The notes beneath the pieces were generated by a model. It was given only the letters and a program-made list of their open reading frames with translations. It did not search any database and was not told the origin of the DNA. DNA of 60,910 bases from an uncultured Acidobacteriia bacterium. GTDB taxonomy: Bacteria; Acidobacteriota; Terriglobia; Bryobacterales; Bryobacteraceae. Each line of letters begins with the position of its first letter. Positions within the stretch are counted from its first letter, which is position 1. Location of the stretch: NCBI GenBank assembly GCA_903909435.1, contig CAIVVT010000228.1:1-60910 (forward strand), read 5' to 3'. The position numbers were made by a program, and so were the translations under genes. Positions 42,452-51,033 of the stretch are shown one piece after another.

Positions 42452-45433
42452 ATGCCGCGTCGGGAGCTCCTGAGCGAGCCGCAAAGGCTCGCATTCACTG
42501 CGCCGGCCACCGACGAGCGCAGCATGGTTCGCTACTACACGCTGAGCGCGGAGGACCTGGCGCTGATCGATCGCCGGCGCGGCGACCCGAACCGCCTCGG
42601 CTTCGCGGTCCTCCTCTGTTACCTCCGCTTTCCTGGACGGGTCTTGCAGGAAGGCGAACAACCTCCGGCCGCGATGCTCGGATTCGTCGCCGAGCAACTT
42701 CAGCTGGAACCTGCCCACTTCGGCGACTACGCACAGCGTGACCAGACCCGACGGGCCCATCTGGCCGAGCTACAGGCTGCGCACGGGTATCGACAGATGA
42801 CGCGCAGCCTGTACCGACGGTTCGCGGTCTGGTTGTTGGCAACAGCGTTCGCGACCGAGCATGGGCCGGCGCTCGTCGCCACGCTCCTCGATGAGCTGCG
42901 TGCACACCGCATCATCCTTCCGCCGTTGCCGGTCGTCGAACGGCTCTGCGGTGAGGTTCGGGCACGCGCGGATCGAAAGTTGTGGCGCCACCTCACTTAT
43001 GGACTGACGGCAGTTCAACGTGCGGCGCTTGATGGCCTGCTGACGGTACGGGCCGGCGGTGGCCACAGCACGCTGGCATGGCTGCGGCAAACGGCTTTCT
43101 CGCCGACACCCAGCAATTTCCCGCGTCTCATCGACCGCCTGGCTCAGGTTCGCGCGCTCGGCATCGAGCCCGAGCGCGCGACGCGAGTGCACCAGAACCA
43201 CTGGCTGAAGCTCGCCCGCGAGGGCGGTCAGAGTACCGTCCAGCACCTGGCCGAACTCGAGCCGCTGCGGCGCTACGCGACACTCACCGCCCTCGTGCTC
43301 GAGATGGCGGCCACGCTAACCGACGAGGCCCTCAACATGTTTGAGGCCTTGCTCGGCCGGGCGTTCAAGAAGACCGAGCGCGCCCACGCCGAGCAGTTCC
43401 ACCGCAGTGGCAAGGCGATCAACGAGAAGGTCCGGTTGTATGCGCGGGTCGGCCAGGCCCTCATCGCCGCCCGCGACGCTGGCGGCGACGCGTTCGCCGC
43501 GATCGAGGAGATCATTCCCTGGAGCCGTTTCGAGGCGACCGTCGCTGAAGCGCAAACGCTGGCTCAGCCTGAGGAGTTCGACTATCTGGGGTTGCTGGAC
43601 GATCGCTACGGCGCCGTGCGCAAGTTCGCGCCGCTGCTGCTCTCGAGCTTCGAGTTCCACGCGGCGCCAGCCGCCACTGAACTACTGCAGGCGCTCGACG
43701 TGCTCCGCGACCTCAATGCCAGCGGCAAGCGCACGCTGCCAGAGCAGGTCCCATCGGGGTTCGTGAAACCTCGCTGGCGACCCCACGTGTTTCCGGTGCC
43801 CCGGGCCGCCGACCGCCGGTACTACGAGTTGTGCACGCTCTCGGAGCTGCGAGATCGGCTCCGCGCCGGCGACGTCTGGGTGCGCGGCAGCCGGCAGTAT
43901 CGCGACTTTGAGGCATACCTCATTCCGCCCACGAGCTTCGAAGCGCTGCAGAAAGATGCGCTGCCTCTCGCGATCGACACGGACTTCACCGGATACATGG
44001 CCGAACGTCGGCAGTGTCTCGAGGCCAAATTGGCCGAGGTTGCCGGTAAAGCCCGTACCCATGCGTTGCCGGATGTCTCGCTCGAAGACGGCGAGCTGCG
44101 TATTTCACCGCTGCGAAAGAACGTTCCGGAATCCGCCGAGACCTTCGCCGAGAAGGCCTACGCCCTGATGCCGCACGTCAAGATCACCGAACTCGTCGCC
44201 GAGGTCGACCGGTGGACCGGGCTCGCCGATCGATTCGTGCACCTGCGTACCCAGGCGCCACCGAAGAACCGGCCGGCGCTCCTGACCGCCGTGCTCGCCG
44301 ACGGCATCAATCTCGGACTCACGCGGATGGCCGAAGCCTGCCGTGAAACCACCTGGCGTGAGCTGACCTGGACCGCCGATTGGCATATCCGCGACGAGTG
44401 TTACCAACGGGCCCTCGCCGAGCTGATCGACGCCCAGCACCGCCAGCCGCTCGCCGCCCACTGGGGCGACGGCACCACCTCGTCGTCCGATGGCCAGTTC
44501 TTCCGCGCCGGCGGCCGCGGCGAGGTCGCCGGCGCAGTGAACCTGCACTACGGCCAAGACCCCGGCGTCAAGTTCTACACGCACTTCTCGGGCCGGTTCG
44601 GCCCGTATCACACCAACGTCATTGCCGCGACAGCCAACGAGGCTCCCTACGTCCTCGACGGCCTGCTGTACCACGAGAGCAGCCTCATAATTAGTGAGCA
44701 CTACACCGACACCGGCGGCTTCTCCGATCACGTGTTCGCGATGTGCCCATTCTTCGGGCTCCGGTTCGCACCCCGCATCCGGGATCTGAAGGAGAAGCGG
44801 CTATACCTGCTGCCCGGCATGATCGTCCCGCCGGAACTTACATTCCTGGTCGGCGGCTTCATCAACGTGAAGCTGATTCGCGAGTACTGGCCAGACATTC
44901 TGCGCCTCGCGACCTCGATCAAGATCGGCACCGTCACAGCCTCAGTAATCCTTCGGAAGCTTGCGGCGTACCCGCGGCAGAACGGTCTCGCGCATGCGCT
45001 GCGCGAGCTCGGCAAGCTCGAGCGCACGATCTTTACCCTCGATTGGCTGCAGGACCCGGACCTACGCCGACGCAGCCACGTCGGGCTCAACAAGGGGGAG
45101 CAGCAGAATGCCCTGCGCCGTGCGGTGTTCTTCAACCGGCTGGGAGAGATCCGCGACCGCTCCTACGAGAACCAGCGCTACCGCGCCGGCGGCCTGAACC
45201 TGCTCGTGGCGGCGATCATCCTATGGAATACCGTGTATCTGCAGCGCGCGGTCAATTACCTGCGCGATCATGGGACCGAGCCAAAACCCGTGGACCTCGC
45301 CCATCTGTCGCCGCTCGGCTGGGAACACGTCAACCTGACCGGCGACTACCATTGGGATGCCGCGTCGCCGCTCGGTCCTGACCAGTTTCGCCCCCTAAGA
45401 ACCCGCACAACCGGCCTGCGGCTGGCCGCTTAA
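42452..45433 (+). CDS. tnpA: Tn3-family transposase (nested, intact)
   Basis: A 993-residue DDE transposase, full length for the family. It starts MPRRELLSEPQRLAFTAPAT. The DUF4158-type N-terminal domain is followed by a catalytic core with [20 protein letters not shown] (first Asp), YHESSLIISEHYTDTGGFSD (second Asp region), and [20 protein letters not shown] with RYRAGGLNLLVAAI (Glu region). It ends LGWEHVNLTGDYHW, typical of Tn3 transposases. The stop lies inside IRR, as in the outer element. It is about as long as the reconstructed outer tnpA but clearly divergent. Confidence 0.95.
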   Translation: MPRRELLSEPQRLAFTAPATDERSMVRYYTLSAEDLALIDRRRGDPNRLGFAVLLCYLRFPGRVLQEGEQPPAAMLGFVAEQLQLEPAHFGDYAQRDQTRRAHLAELQAAHGYRQMTRSLYRRFAVWLLATAFATEHGPALVATLLDELRAHRIILPPLPVVERLCGEVRARADRKLWRHLTYGLTAVQRAALDGLLTVRAGGGHSTLAWLRQTAFSPTPSNFPRLIDRLAQVRALGIEPERATRVHQNHWLKLAREGGQSTVQHLAELEPLRRYATLTALVLEMAATLTDEALNMFEALLGRAFKKTERAHAEQFHRSGKAINEKVRLYARVGQALIAARDAGGDAFAAIEEIIPWSRFEATVAEAQTLAQPEEFDYLGLLDDRYGAVRKFAPLLLSSFEFHAAPAATELLQALDVLRDLNASGKRTLPEQVPSGFVKPRWRPHVFPVPRAADRRYYELCTLSELRDRLRAGDVWVRGSRQYRDFEAYLIPPTSFEALQKDALPLAIDTDFTGYMAERRQCLEAKLAEVAGKARTHALPDVSLEDGELRISPLRKNVPESAETFAEKAYALMPHVKITELVAEVDRWTGLADRFVHLRTQAPPKNRPALLTAVLADGINLGLTRMAEACRETTWRELTWTADWHIRDECYQRALAELIDAQHRQPLAAHWGDGTTSSSDGQFFRAGGRGEVAGAVNLHYGQDPGVKFYTHFSGRFGPYHTNVIAATANEAPYVLDGLLYHESSLIISEHYTDTGGFSDHVFAMCPFFGLRFAPRIRDLKEKRLYLLPGMIVPPELTFLVGGFINVKLIREYWPDILRLATSIKIGTVTASVILRKLAAYPRQNGLAHALRELGKLERTIFTLDWLQDPDLRRRSHVGLNKGEQQNALRRAVFFNRLGEIRDRSYENQRYRAGGLNLLVAAIILWNTVYLQRAVNYLRDHGTEPKPVDLAHLSPLGWEHVNLTGDYHWDAASPLGPDQFRPLRTRTTGLRLAA

Positions 45434-45471
45434 GGTGCGTAATATTCCGTTTCGTGTCTTCCCCTCTTGCT

Positions 45472-46624
45472 GACCGCGATTCTCGCCGACGCTTTCAACC
45501 TCGGCCTCGAGAAGATGGCCGAGGCCTGCCCAGCGACGAGTCTGGCCAAGCTCGCGTGGCTGGTCGCCTGGCATATCCGCGATGAGTCCTACGCCAAGAG
45601 CCTGACCGAGCTGGTGAACGCCCAGCATCAACTGCCGTTCGCCGCCCACTGGGGCGAAGGCACCACATCCTCCTCTGACGGCCAGCGATTCCGCGCCGGC
45701 GGCCACGGCGAATCTGCTGGTCACCGCAACGCCAAGTACGGCAGCGAGCCGGGCGTCCTGTTCTACACGCACCTGTCCGACCAGTACGCCCCGTTCTACA
45801 CGAAAGTCATCAACGCCAATGTGCGTGATGCGACCCACGTGCTCGACGGGCTCCTGTACCACGAGTCGCAGCTGCGGATCGAAGAGCACTACACGGATAC
45901 CGCCGGATTCACCGATCACGTCTTCGCGCTGTTTCATCCGTTCGGGTTCGAGTTCGCACCGCGCATCAGCGACCTTGCCGACAAGCGCATCTACGTGCCT
46001 GGCAAACCGGCCGACTGGCCGAATCTCGCGCCGATCATCGGTGGACCGCTGAACCTCAAGCTGATGGAGCAGCAGTTCGACGAGTACCTGCGGCTCGTGG
46101 TCTCCATCAAGCAAGGCAGCGTCACGGCGTCGCTGATCCTGCGCAAGCTCGCCTCCTACCCTCGACAGAACAGCCTGGCCGTAGCGGTCCGCGAGTTCGG
46201 TCGCGTCGAACGCAGCTTGTTCATGCTGCGTTACATCCGGGATCCATCGATCCGGCACCGCATTTCGGCGGGGTTAGCCAAAGGGGAGTCGCGCAATGCT
46301 CTGGCGCGTGCAATCTTCTTCCACCGTCTCGGCGAAATCCGCGACCGGTCGTACGAGAATCAGCGATACCGAGCCAGCGGCCTGAATCTGGTCATCGCCG
46401 CCATCACGATGTGGAATACCGTGTACTTGGAGCGGGCCGCCGCCGGACTTCGCGAACGCGGAACCATCGACGAATCTCTGCTTCGACACGTCGCGCCGCT
46501 CGGCTGGAACCACATCGGACTGACCGGCGACTACAGCTGGCACGCTAACAAACGGGTCGCCAAGGGCGGCTACCGACCCCTGCGGCGCCCTAAGCAAGCG
46601 GAATCAATGCTCCCGGCGCCTTAA
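45472..46624 (+). pseudogene. tnpA: tnpA of the outer transposon, 3' part
   Basis: Codes for the C-terminal ~383 residues with the catalytic core: [60 protein letters not shown], and [15 protein letters not shown] near the end. It is separated from its start by the nested transposon. The stop lies inside the outer IRR. An internal start could allow a C-terminal fragment, but nothing suggests activity. Confidence 0.92.
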
Positions 46625-46657
46625 CGTACGTAAAAATCCGTTTCTTGAGGTCACCCC
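46620..46657 (-). repeat. outer transposon IRR
   Basis: 38 bp, reverse complement of IRL with two differences; followed by GGGTT. Confidence 0.92.
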
Positions 46658-47110
46658 GGGTTCCCTGCGGTAGTGCCGCCGAATGCATTCCACAGTGAGA
46701 TCAAATCGGTCTTTGATCCGGTGGTTCAGTCCACGCTCGCCGTTTATCGTTGCCTTCCCGTCTACGCGAGTGCCGGGGAAAATCATCATCCCGCCGATCG
46801 TGTAGCTCAACCGAACGAATTCCTGAAGCTCGGTGGGGCCCAAGTCAACGGTGAATTGGATGATGCGGCTATGCTTTCGAAAGCTGGGGATGACTGAATC
46901 ACTGGTAAGAACGTATTCACCGAGCTCCGAGCGGTGATGCAGATAGGCGCTTCTCCGGCAGTCGTCGAGATTTAGGACGAAGCCATTCGGCAAGGCCTTG
47001 CTCCATAGCATTTTGTGATACGCGCGCAGCGTCGGGCTGCGCGCGTCCGGGTCCTGTCCAGGCGGCGTGTCAGATCGGAAGTCAAACGTTACATCAATGG
47101 GGCACCGCAT
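46658..47110 (-). pseudogene. 5' part of the DUF6994-like gene split by the Tn3 insertion
   Basis: Codes for the N-terminal 151 residues (MRCPIDVTFDFRSDTPPGQD, TLRAYHKMLWSKALPNGF, YLHHRSELGEYVLTSDSVIP, IKDRFDLTVECIRRHYRREP). The family, as I know it, is the uncharacterised DUF6994. It begins directly after the integrase stop (TAG ATG), so it was coupled to the integrase. The frame now runs into the transposon repeat and ends there. Confidence 0.85.
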
Positions 47111-48121
47111 CTAGTACGACACCTTGAATACCGGACTGTCTTCTGGCCGCATCTTCCGGTGATCATATACGCGGGTCGTGCTGACATTCGCGTGCCCAAG
47201 CCACTCCTGCACTTTAGCAATATCCGCACCTTGGTCGAGCGCGTTTGTCGCCGCTGTGGCTCTCGCGGCATGCGGCCCGAACCGGTCGACGCTAATTCCG
47301 ACCTTCTTCCCGTAGAACTTGATCACCTGGTACACACCGTCGGGCGTCAGCGCCGTATCTGTCGTTCCGCGCCGGTTGTTCCGGATCGGCTTGAACAGGG
47401 GCGCGGAGGGGAGGGCGCCATGTCCGGCCATCTCGAGATACTCATTGATCCGGTCGAGGCTGCCCGGGTGCAGGGGTACGTACCGCAGCTTTTCGCCCTT
47501 GCCGTAGATCCGCAGATGCTTAACGCCGCGGCGCTCGTGGATGTCCTTTACGCTGAGCCGGCAGAGCTCTTCACGGCGAAGTGCGTGATAGAACAGGATC
47601 GACAGGATGGCGCGATCCCGGACCGCCTTCAGCGTAGGACCCTCGGGCGCGGCGAGCAGCCGTCGTACCTGGGCATCCGACACCGCCGGCGTCTTGCCTT
47701 CGTAGCTGTCGACCTTAGGCCGACTGACGCCCTTGACCGGGTTGTTCGCGACGGTGTTCCGGTTGCAGAGGTATTCGTACAGGGATGAGACGGCCGCGAG
47801 CTTGCGGCGGATCGTCGCGCCTTGGAGACCGCGGCGCTGCAATTCGTCCCGGAACGCGATCACATGGGCCCGGGTGATGATCCGGAACTCTGCCGGCTCC
47901 GTGATCCCCGTGAACCGCATGAAGTCCCGGAGGTCCGTCTTGTAGATCCGCCGGGTGCCCGGGGACTCTATATTAAGGAACCACTCGGTCTCCGGAGGCA
48001 CGTCCCGAAGCCGGGAGAACTCGGCAGAGGTCAGCAGGCCTCGATTGAGCGTGCGGAACTGAGGCAATCCACCCGCGGAGGCGCGCGGGACACCCTTGCT
48101 GGCGCTCACGCGCGGGTCCAT
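47111..48121 (-). CDS. tyrosine recombinase/integrase
   Basis: A 336-residue phage-type integrase. The core-binding domain is at about 45-130 (TEWFLNIESPGTRRIYKTDL, RDFMRFTGI, RRKLAAVSSLYEYLCNRN). The catalytic residues are Arg in FYHALRREELCRLSVKDIH, the H-x-x-R box FGPHAARATAATNALDQGAD, His in VQEWLGHANVSTTRVYDHR, and its Tyr. It could integrate the element, resolve multimers or move a cassette. It is followed without a gap by the DUF6994-like gene. Confidence 0.92.
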   Translation of the reverse strand: MDPRVSASKGVPRASAGGLPQFRTLNRGLLTSAEFSRLRDVPPETEWFLNIESPGTRRIYKTDLRDFMRFTGITEPAEFRIITRAHVIAFRDELQRRGLQGATIRRKLAAVSSLYEYLCNRNTVANNPVKGVSRPKVDSYEGKTPAVSDAQVRRLLAAPEGPTLKAVRDRAILSILFYHALRREELCRLSVKDIHERRGVKHLRIYGKGEKLRYVPLHPGSLDRINEYLEMAGHGALPSAPLFKPIRNNRRGTTDTALTPDGVYQVIKFYGKKVGISVDRFGPHAARATAATNALDQGADIAKVQEWLGHANVSTTRVYDHRKMRPEDSPVFKVSY

Positions 48122-48158
48122 TGCCGCAAGGCGTCGAATGCGGATCGCGTCTGAATGA

Positions 48159-48866
48159 TCAATGAGAGGGTTCCATCAAACAAGGTTCCGCACTGACAAT
48201 CCGAGGAATGACGCGGTCGGCAGTGAGGCCAAACGTGGTCAACCGTTCTGCGGCAAGATTCGGAACCAGGGTCCGCAGGCGCGCAGGCGTCAGTTGCTCG
48301 ATCTCCTCCAGTGCGGTTTCCGGGTTCGACTTGAGATACTCGGCCGCCGCCGCCGCATCGCGCTCCGTGAACTCCGTGAACCCCATGACGCCGGGTTGTT
48401 CTGGCCATCGAGGTCCAAAGTGGTACACGGCGAAATACATCAGCTTCGCGCGCCAGGGCGCTTCACCCCTGGCCATCATCGCTTCGTAAAACATGCGGTG
48501 GACGGCCCGCCATGGCCGCTGCTTTGCGCAACATTGGTAGTCATGCAGAAGCGCCGCGTCACGGTAGACACCCTCGTAAGGTCCTCCAATCAGCGACCAA
48601 AACGCTTTTGGAATTGAAGCGCCGTCGGTGACCGTTCCTCGCGGAGCAGTCCAGTTAACGTTAGCGGCATCCCAGTAGGTAAACGGCTCGAGCGCAACCA
48701 TGTTGCGGCCATCCAGGAGCCACTCCGTTCTGGGCACCCCGGAGAACGTGCTTGGGCTGGTTATGGGGATCGGTACCGGCGCTGTGTGGAGGAAGTGCTG
48801 GCAGCCGGTGGCGCCGAACAACAGGCTGACAATCGCGACGGCGAACGGAATGCGCGGCCTTAGCAT
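48159..48866 (-). CDS. DUF1353 lipoprotein
   Basis: A 235-residue predicted lipoprotein: hydrophobic N-terminus IPFAVAIVSLLFGATGC with a lipobox Cys at position 22, and a GGGAGG ribosome-binding site. The DUF1353 core is at about 75-170 (GTVTDGASIPKAFWSLIGGP, YRDAALLHDYQCCAKQRPWR, AVHRMFYEAMMARGEAPWRA, KLMYFAVYHFG). DUF1353 occurs in phage and plasmid proteins of unknown role; T-D-G-A-S-I-P and H-D-Y are its conserved residues. Confidence 0.82.
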   Translation of the reverse strand: MLRPRIPFAVAIVSLLFGATGCQHFLHTAPVPIPITSPSTFSGVPRTEWLLDGRNMVALEPFTYWDAANVNWTAPRGTVTDGASIPKAFWSLIGGPYEGVYRDAALLHDYQCCAKQRPWRAVHRMFYEAMMARGEAPWRAKLMYFAVYHFGPRWPEQPGVMGFTEFTERDAAAAAEYLKSNPETALEEIEQLTPARLRTLVPNLAAERLTTFGLTADRVIPRIVSAEPCLMEPSH

Positions 48867-48970
48867 AGCGACCTCCCGGGTTTTCAGCGCCCTATCCTAT
48901 CACGAAAAAATATGTTTTCGTTATATAAGAAAAGCATCAATACAGGGCGCGTTATAGGTTCGGACCATAG

Positions 48971-49285
48971 TCACTTCCGTCGCCTCCTACCTTCCGAAAC
49001 CACACGATGGGCTTCCATGTACTTGTCAGCTACCCACAGCTCTGTAGTGACGTCGGTCTCCCAAATCCAGCCACCTCTCACGGCGGCCTCGAACGTGTTG
49101 TAACGATCCACGCCTGCGTCGTGGCTGACGTAGAACTTTCCGTTGAGCTCGTACGCCGCAACGCGGCCAGACCCGCCGCCAGGTCCGCCTGAATCCCAGT
49201 CAACCCACGCAACGACGGTTCCGTTTCTAATGGCTTGATCGGATTCATCCGCATCTTCGTCATATTCGTCTTCGGCATCATTCAT
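48971..49285 (-). CDS. small acidic hypothetical protein
   Basis: A 104-residue protein with a very acidic N-terminus (MNDAEDEYDEDADESD) and a beta-rich remainder (GTVVAWVDWDSGGPGGGSGR, FYVSHDAGVDRYNTFEAAVR). It starts with GGGGAG upstream. No family was recognised. A 40-codon frame (about 49278-49398) ends at its start and might be a coupled leader peptide. Confidence 0.5.
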   Translation of the reverse strand: MNDAEDEYDEDADESDQAIRNGTVVAWVDWDSGGPGGGSGRVAAYELNGKFYVSHDAGVDRYNTFEAAVRGGWIWETDVTTELWVADKYMEAHRVVSEGRRRRK

Positions 49286-49378
49286 TCCCGAACTCCCCGC
49301 CCTGGCTGTAACGATTGGGTTGCGCCTGCAACGCGGCGAAACATAGGCTCAGCGTATCGCGCTCCTCGTCAGCGATGG

Positions 49379-49792
49379 CTAGCGCTTGATGGAGCAAATC
49401 GCTTTCAAGACTAGATATCCAACTGTGTCTGGCTCTTCTGGGAATGACGCGGCACCACGAACGTCTGCTTGGTGAAACGAACCGTCGGTGTAATGCCAAT
49501 TCATCGCCATCAGTCGGCTAGTTTCGCCGTCGCAGTCATACAAGAGCTTAGTCACTACGTAATCAACAATTTTACTAGACTCTTCTCCAGCACCGTGTTC
49601 TGTTTTCTTTTGACTAGACGCCTTCGTCCACGCATATCTAAGATTGCGAGAAATCTTGAGAGATTCCGAGTCATAGAAGAATTCGACCTTGTTGCCATCA
49701 TCTCCATCTGAAACGGCAACACCGACCCAATTGGCAGCCATCACGTCTGTTGTGGCGAGAAGCAACATCAACAGTATTGAAATCCGCTTCAC
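49379..49792 (-). CDS. surface-adhesin-E-like exported protein
   Basis: A 137-residue protein starting at GTG 49792, which has a perfect AGGAGG upstream; the longer frame is unlikely. Signal peptide: MKRISILLMLLLATTDVMAA. The mature part follows the adhesin-E pattern: ANWVGVAVSDGDDGNKVEFF, YDSESLKISRNLRYAWTKAS, DYVVTKLLYDCDGETSRLMA and a C-terminal Cys in VLKAICSIKR. Paired cysteines probably form a disulfide. Confidence 0.65.
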   Translation of the reverse strand: MKRISILLMLLLATTDVMAANWVGVAVSDGDDGNKVEFFYDSESLKISRNLRYAWTKASSQKKTEHGAGEESSKIVDYVVTKLLYDCDGETSRLMAMNWHYTDGSFHQADVRGAASFPEEPDTVGYLVLKAICSIKR

Positions 49793-49867
49793 TGTGCCTC
49801 CTAGGTGGGGGACAAGATTCATGTAAAAACGTGCCACTTGTGTGGATAACTTACGGGTCGAGCCGCA

Positions 49868-50383
49868 CTAGGGATTAGGGGGTATACCGACGCTACCGTC
49901 GGCATCGGCGGCGTGCCGAACAAGATACGTCTCCACTCGGTCAGGAGACCACGACCAGTAGATCACCCCGCTGTCCTCGGCGGCGAAACCGCCATATTGG
50001 ATGGCTCGATTCCGCCATTCCATATCCGGGGCCGCTTCTAATAGTTCGGTCAGATACGTCTCGAGCTCCCGCGGATGATTCGCAATGACATCTTCAGGGG
50101 TCCCCGACGTCGCTCCGTAGGACTGCGCGACCTCAAGGAGTTTGCGCAGCTCCCCCTCCGCACGAATGGTGCCTCCATGCGCTGCGCGCTCCATGGCGTT
50201 CGTAAGCGCCGCTATCAGTTTCTGGCCAGTCTCGTAGCACCGCCCTCTGTCAATCACGTTCTCGGATAGGTTGAGTGAAACAACACAGTGTGCGCACGTA
50301 TAGTCCGCGTTGTCACAAACCGGACACGGCTTGTCGACGTACTCGTCGTCCAAGGAATCGTCCTCGACATCTTCGTCTGCCAT
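49868..50383 (-). CDS. hypothetical protein with a short zinc knuckle
   Basis: A 171-residue protein. An acidic start (MADEDVEDDSLDDEYVD) is followed by CPVCDNADYTCAHC, a compact four-Cys zinc site at about residues 20-33. The rest is helical (KLIAALTNAMERAAHGGTIR). GAGGGG lies upstream of the ATG. It sits in the minus-strand run after the SAM-synthetase operon; function unknown. Confidence 0.5.
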   Translation of the reverse strand: MADEDVEDDSLDDEYVDKPCPVCDNADYTCAHCVVSLNLSENVIDRGRCYETGQKLIAALTNAMERAAHGGTIRAEGELRKLLEVAQSYGATSGTPEDVIANHPRELETYLTELLEAAPDMEWRNRAIQYGGFAAEDSGVIYWSWSPDRVETYLVRHAADADGSVGIPPNP

Positions 50384-50490
50384 CGAAGCAATCCCCTCTG
50401 CATTGATAAAACTTCGACCGGATAGCGCCCAGAAACTTGGCCGACGGCACAGTGACTTTGTAGGTCGTTACGTAAGCCGGCGCTCGACGT

Positions 50491-50973
50491 CTAGCGCCAC
50501 CGACTCGATGCGGCACTTCGCCGGTAAGCTGCCTCCAGGAGGCCTATCTCCCGTGCCTCAGCCGTGCAAAGCCGCCGCGGGTCCGGTCGAATCCCGATCC
50601 TCCCGAGATCAAGTCGGTCAGCATCCCAGCAGGTCTGGATCGTGACGTCTGCCTCCATCAGCCCGTCGCTGTGGAATTCGCACGCGTACACCAGCATTTC
50701 AACCCCTGAACGATCGAGGTGCAGATATTCCTCATTGATCCTGCGTACGTACTCTGCCGCACGCGCGCCATGGCGGCGATCTGCACCATCATGGAGCCGC
50801 TGACTATCGTGCAGTAATGCGAAGCATTCGACGACGTCTGCGCGTGCAGCGTTCTCGCGCGCGAGGTGCAACCCGTTCCTCCGGACCCGTGCCCAATGAG
50901 GCGCGCCGTGAATTCCTCGCCAGTCGAGCTGGAACTGCTCGCGCAGCACACGAATCAGTTCGGACTTCAGCAC
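50491..50973 (-). CDS. HD-domain-like protein
   Basis: About 160 residues. The pattern GIHGAPHWARVRRNGLHLAR, ECFALLHDSQRLHDGADRRH and VYACEFHSDGL, then CWDADRLDLGRIGIRPD, fits an HD phosphohydrolase (His, His-Asp, His/His, Asp). GTG 50973 is chosen for the AAGGGG upstream; TTG 50988 is possible. It starts 60 bp after the SAM-synthetase stop, so it may belong to that operon. Substrate unknown. Confidence 0.6.
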   Translation of the reverse strand: MLKSELIRVLREQFQLDWRGIHGAPHWARVRRNGLHLARENAARADVVECFALLHDSQRLHDGADRRHGARAAEYVRRINEEYLHLDRSGVEMLVYACEFHSDGLMEADVTIQTCWDADRLDLGRIGIRPDPRRLCTAEAREIGLLEAAYRRSAASSRWR

Positions 50974-51033
50974 TGGCCACCCCTTCAATTGTTGGACGCA
51001 GCGGATACCATCACGGCTTCACAGCTGGCAATT

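Larger units (their letters stand above)
40457..45466. mobile_element. nested Tn3-family transposon, about 5.0 kb, with TPR passenger gene
   Basis: Inverted repeats share 33 identical bases at the tips (beginning GAGGGGAAGACACGAAACGG) and diverge further in. With these ends the flanks are TTGCT at 40452-40456 and 45467-45471, a perfect 5-bp duplication. If the ends are set at GGGG instead, the flanking repeat reads as 9 bp (TCTTGCTGA), so the GA-initial ends are preferred. It carries a secreted TPR-like protein, a resolvase and an apparently intact transposase. Confidence 0.93.
37818..46657. mobile_element. Tn3-family transposon (outer), about 8.8 kb including a nested element
   Basis: Bounded by 38-bp inverted repeats (IRL 37818-37855, IRR 46620-46657; 36 of 38 match; both begin GGGGTGACCTCAAGAAACGG) and flanked by GGGTT. 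It carries a resolvase and a tnpA in divergent orientation around a res region. tnpA is split by a second transposon. Without the nested element it would be about 3.8 kb, a minimal Tn3-family unit without passenger genes. It is immobile by itself unless transposase is supplied in trans. Confidence 0.95.

Noticed and set aside
41759-42760. 333-codon version of the inner resolvase
   Set aside because: The extra N-terminus is antisense to the start of tnpA; resolvase homology begins near 42361.
49278-49398. about 40-codon frame ending at the start of the 48971-49285 gene
   Set aside because: Overlaps the adhesin-E-like gene out of frame and lacks an ATG or clear ribosome-binding site; mentioned only as a possible leader peptide.
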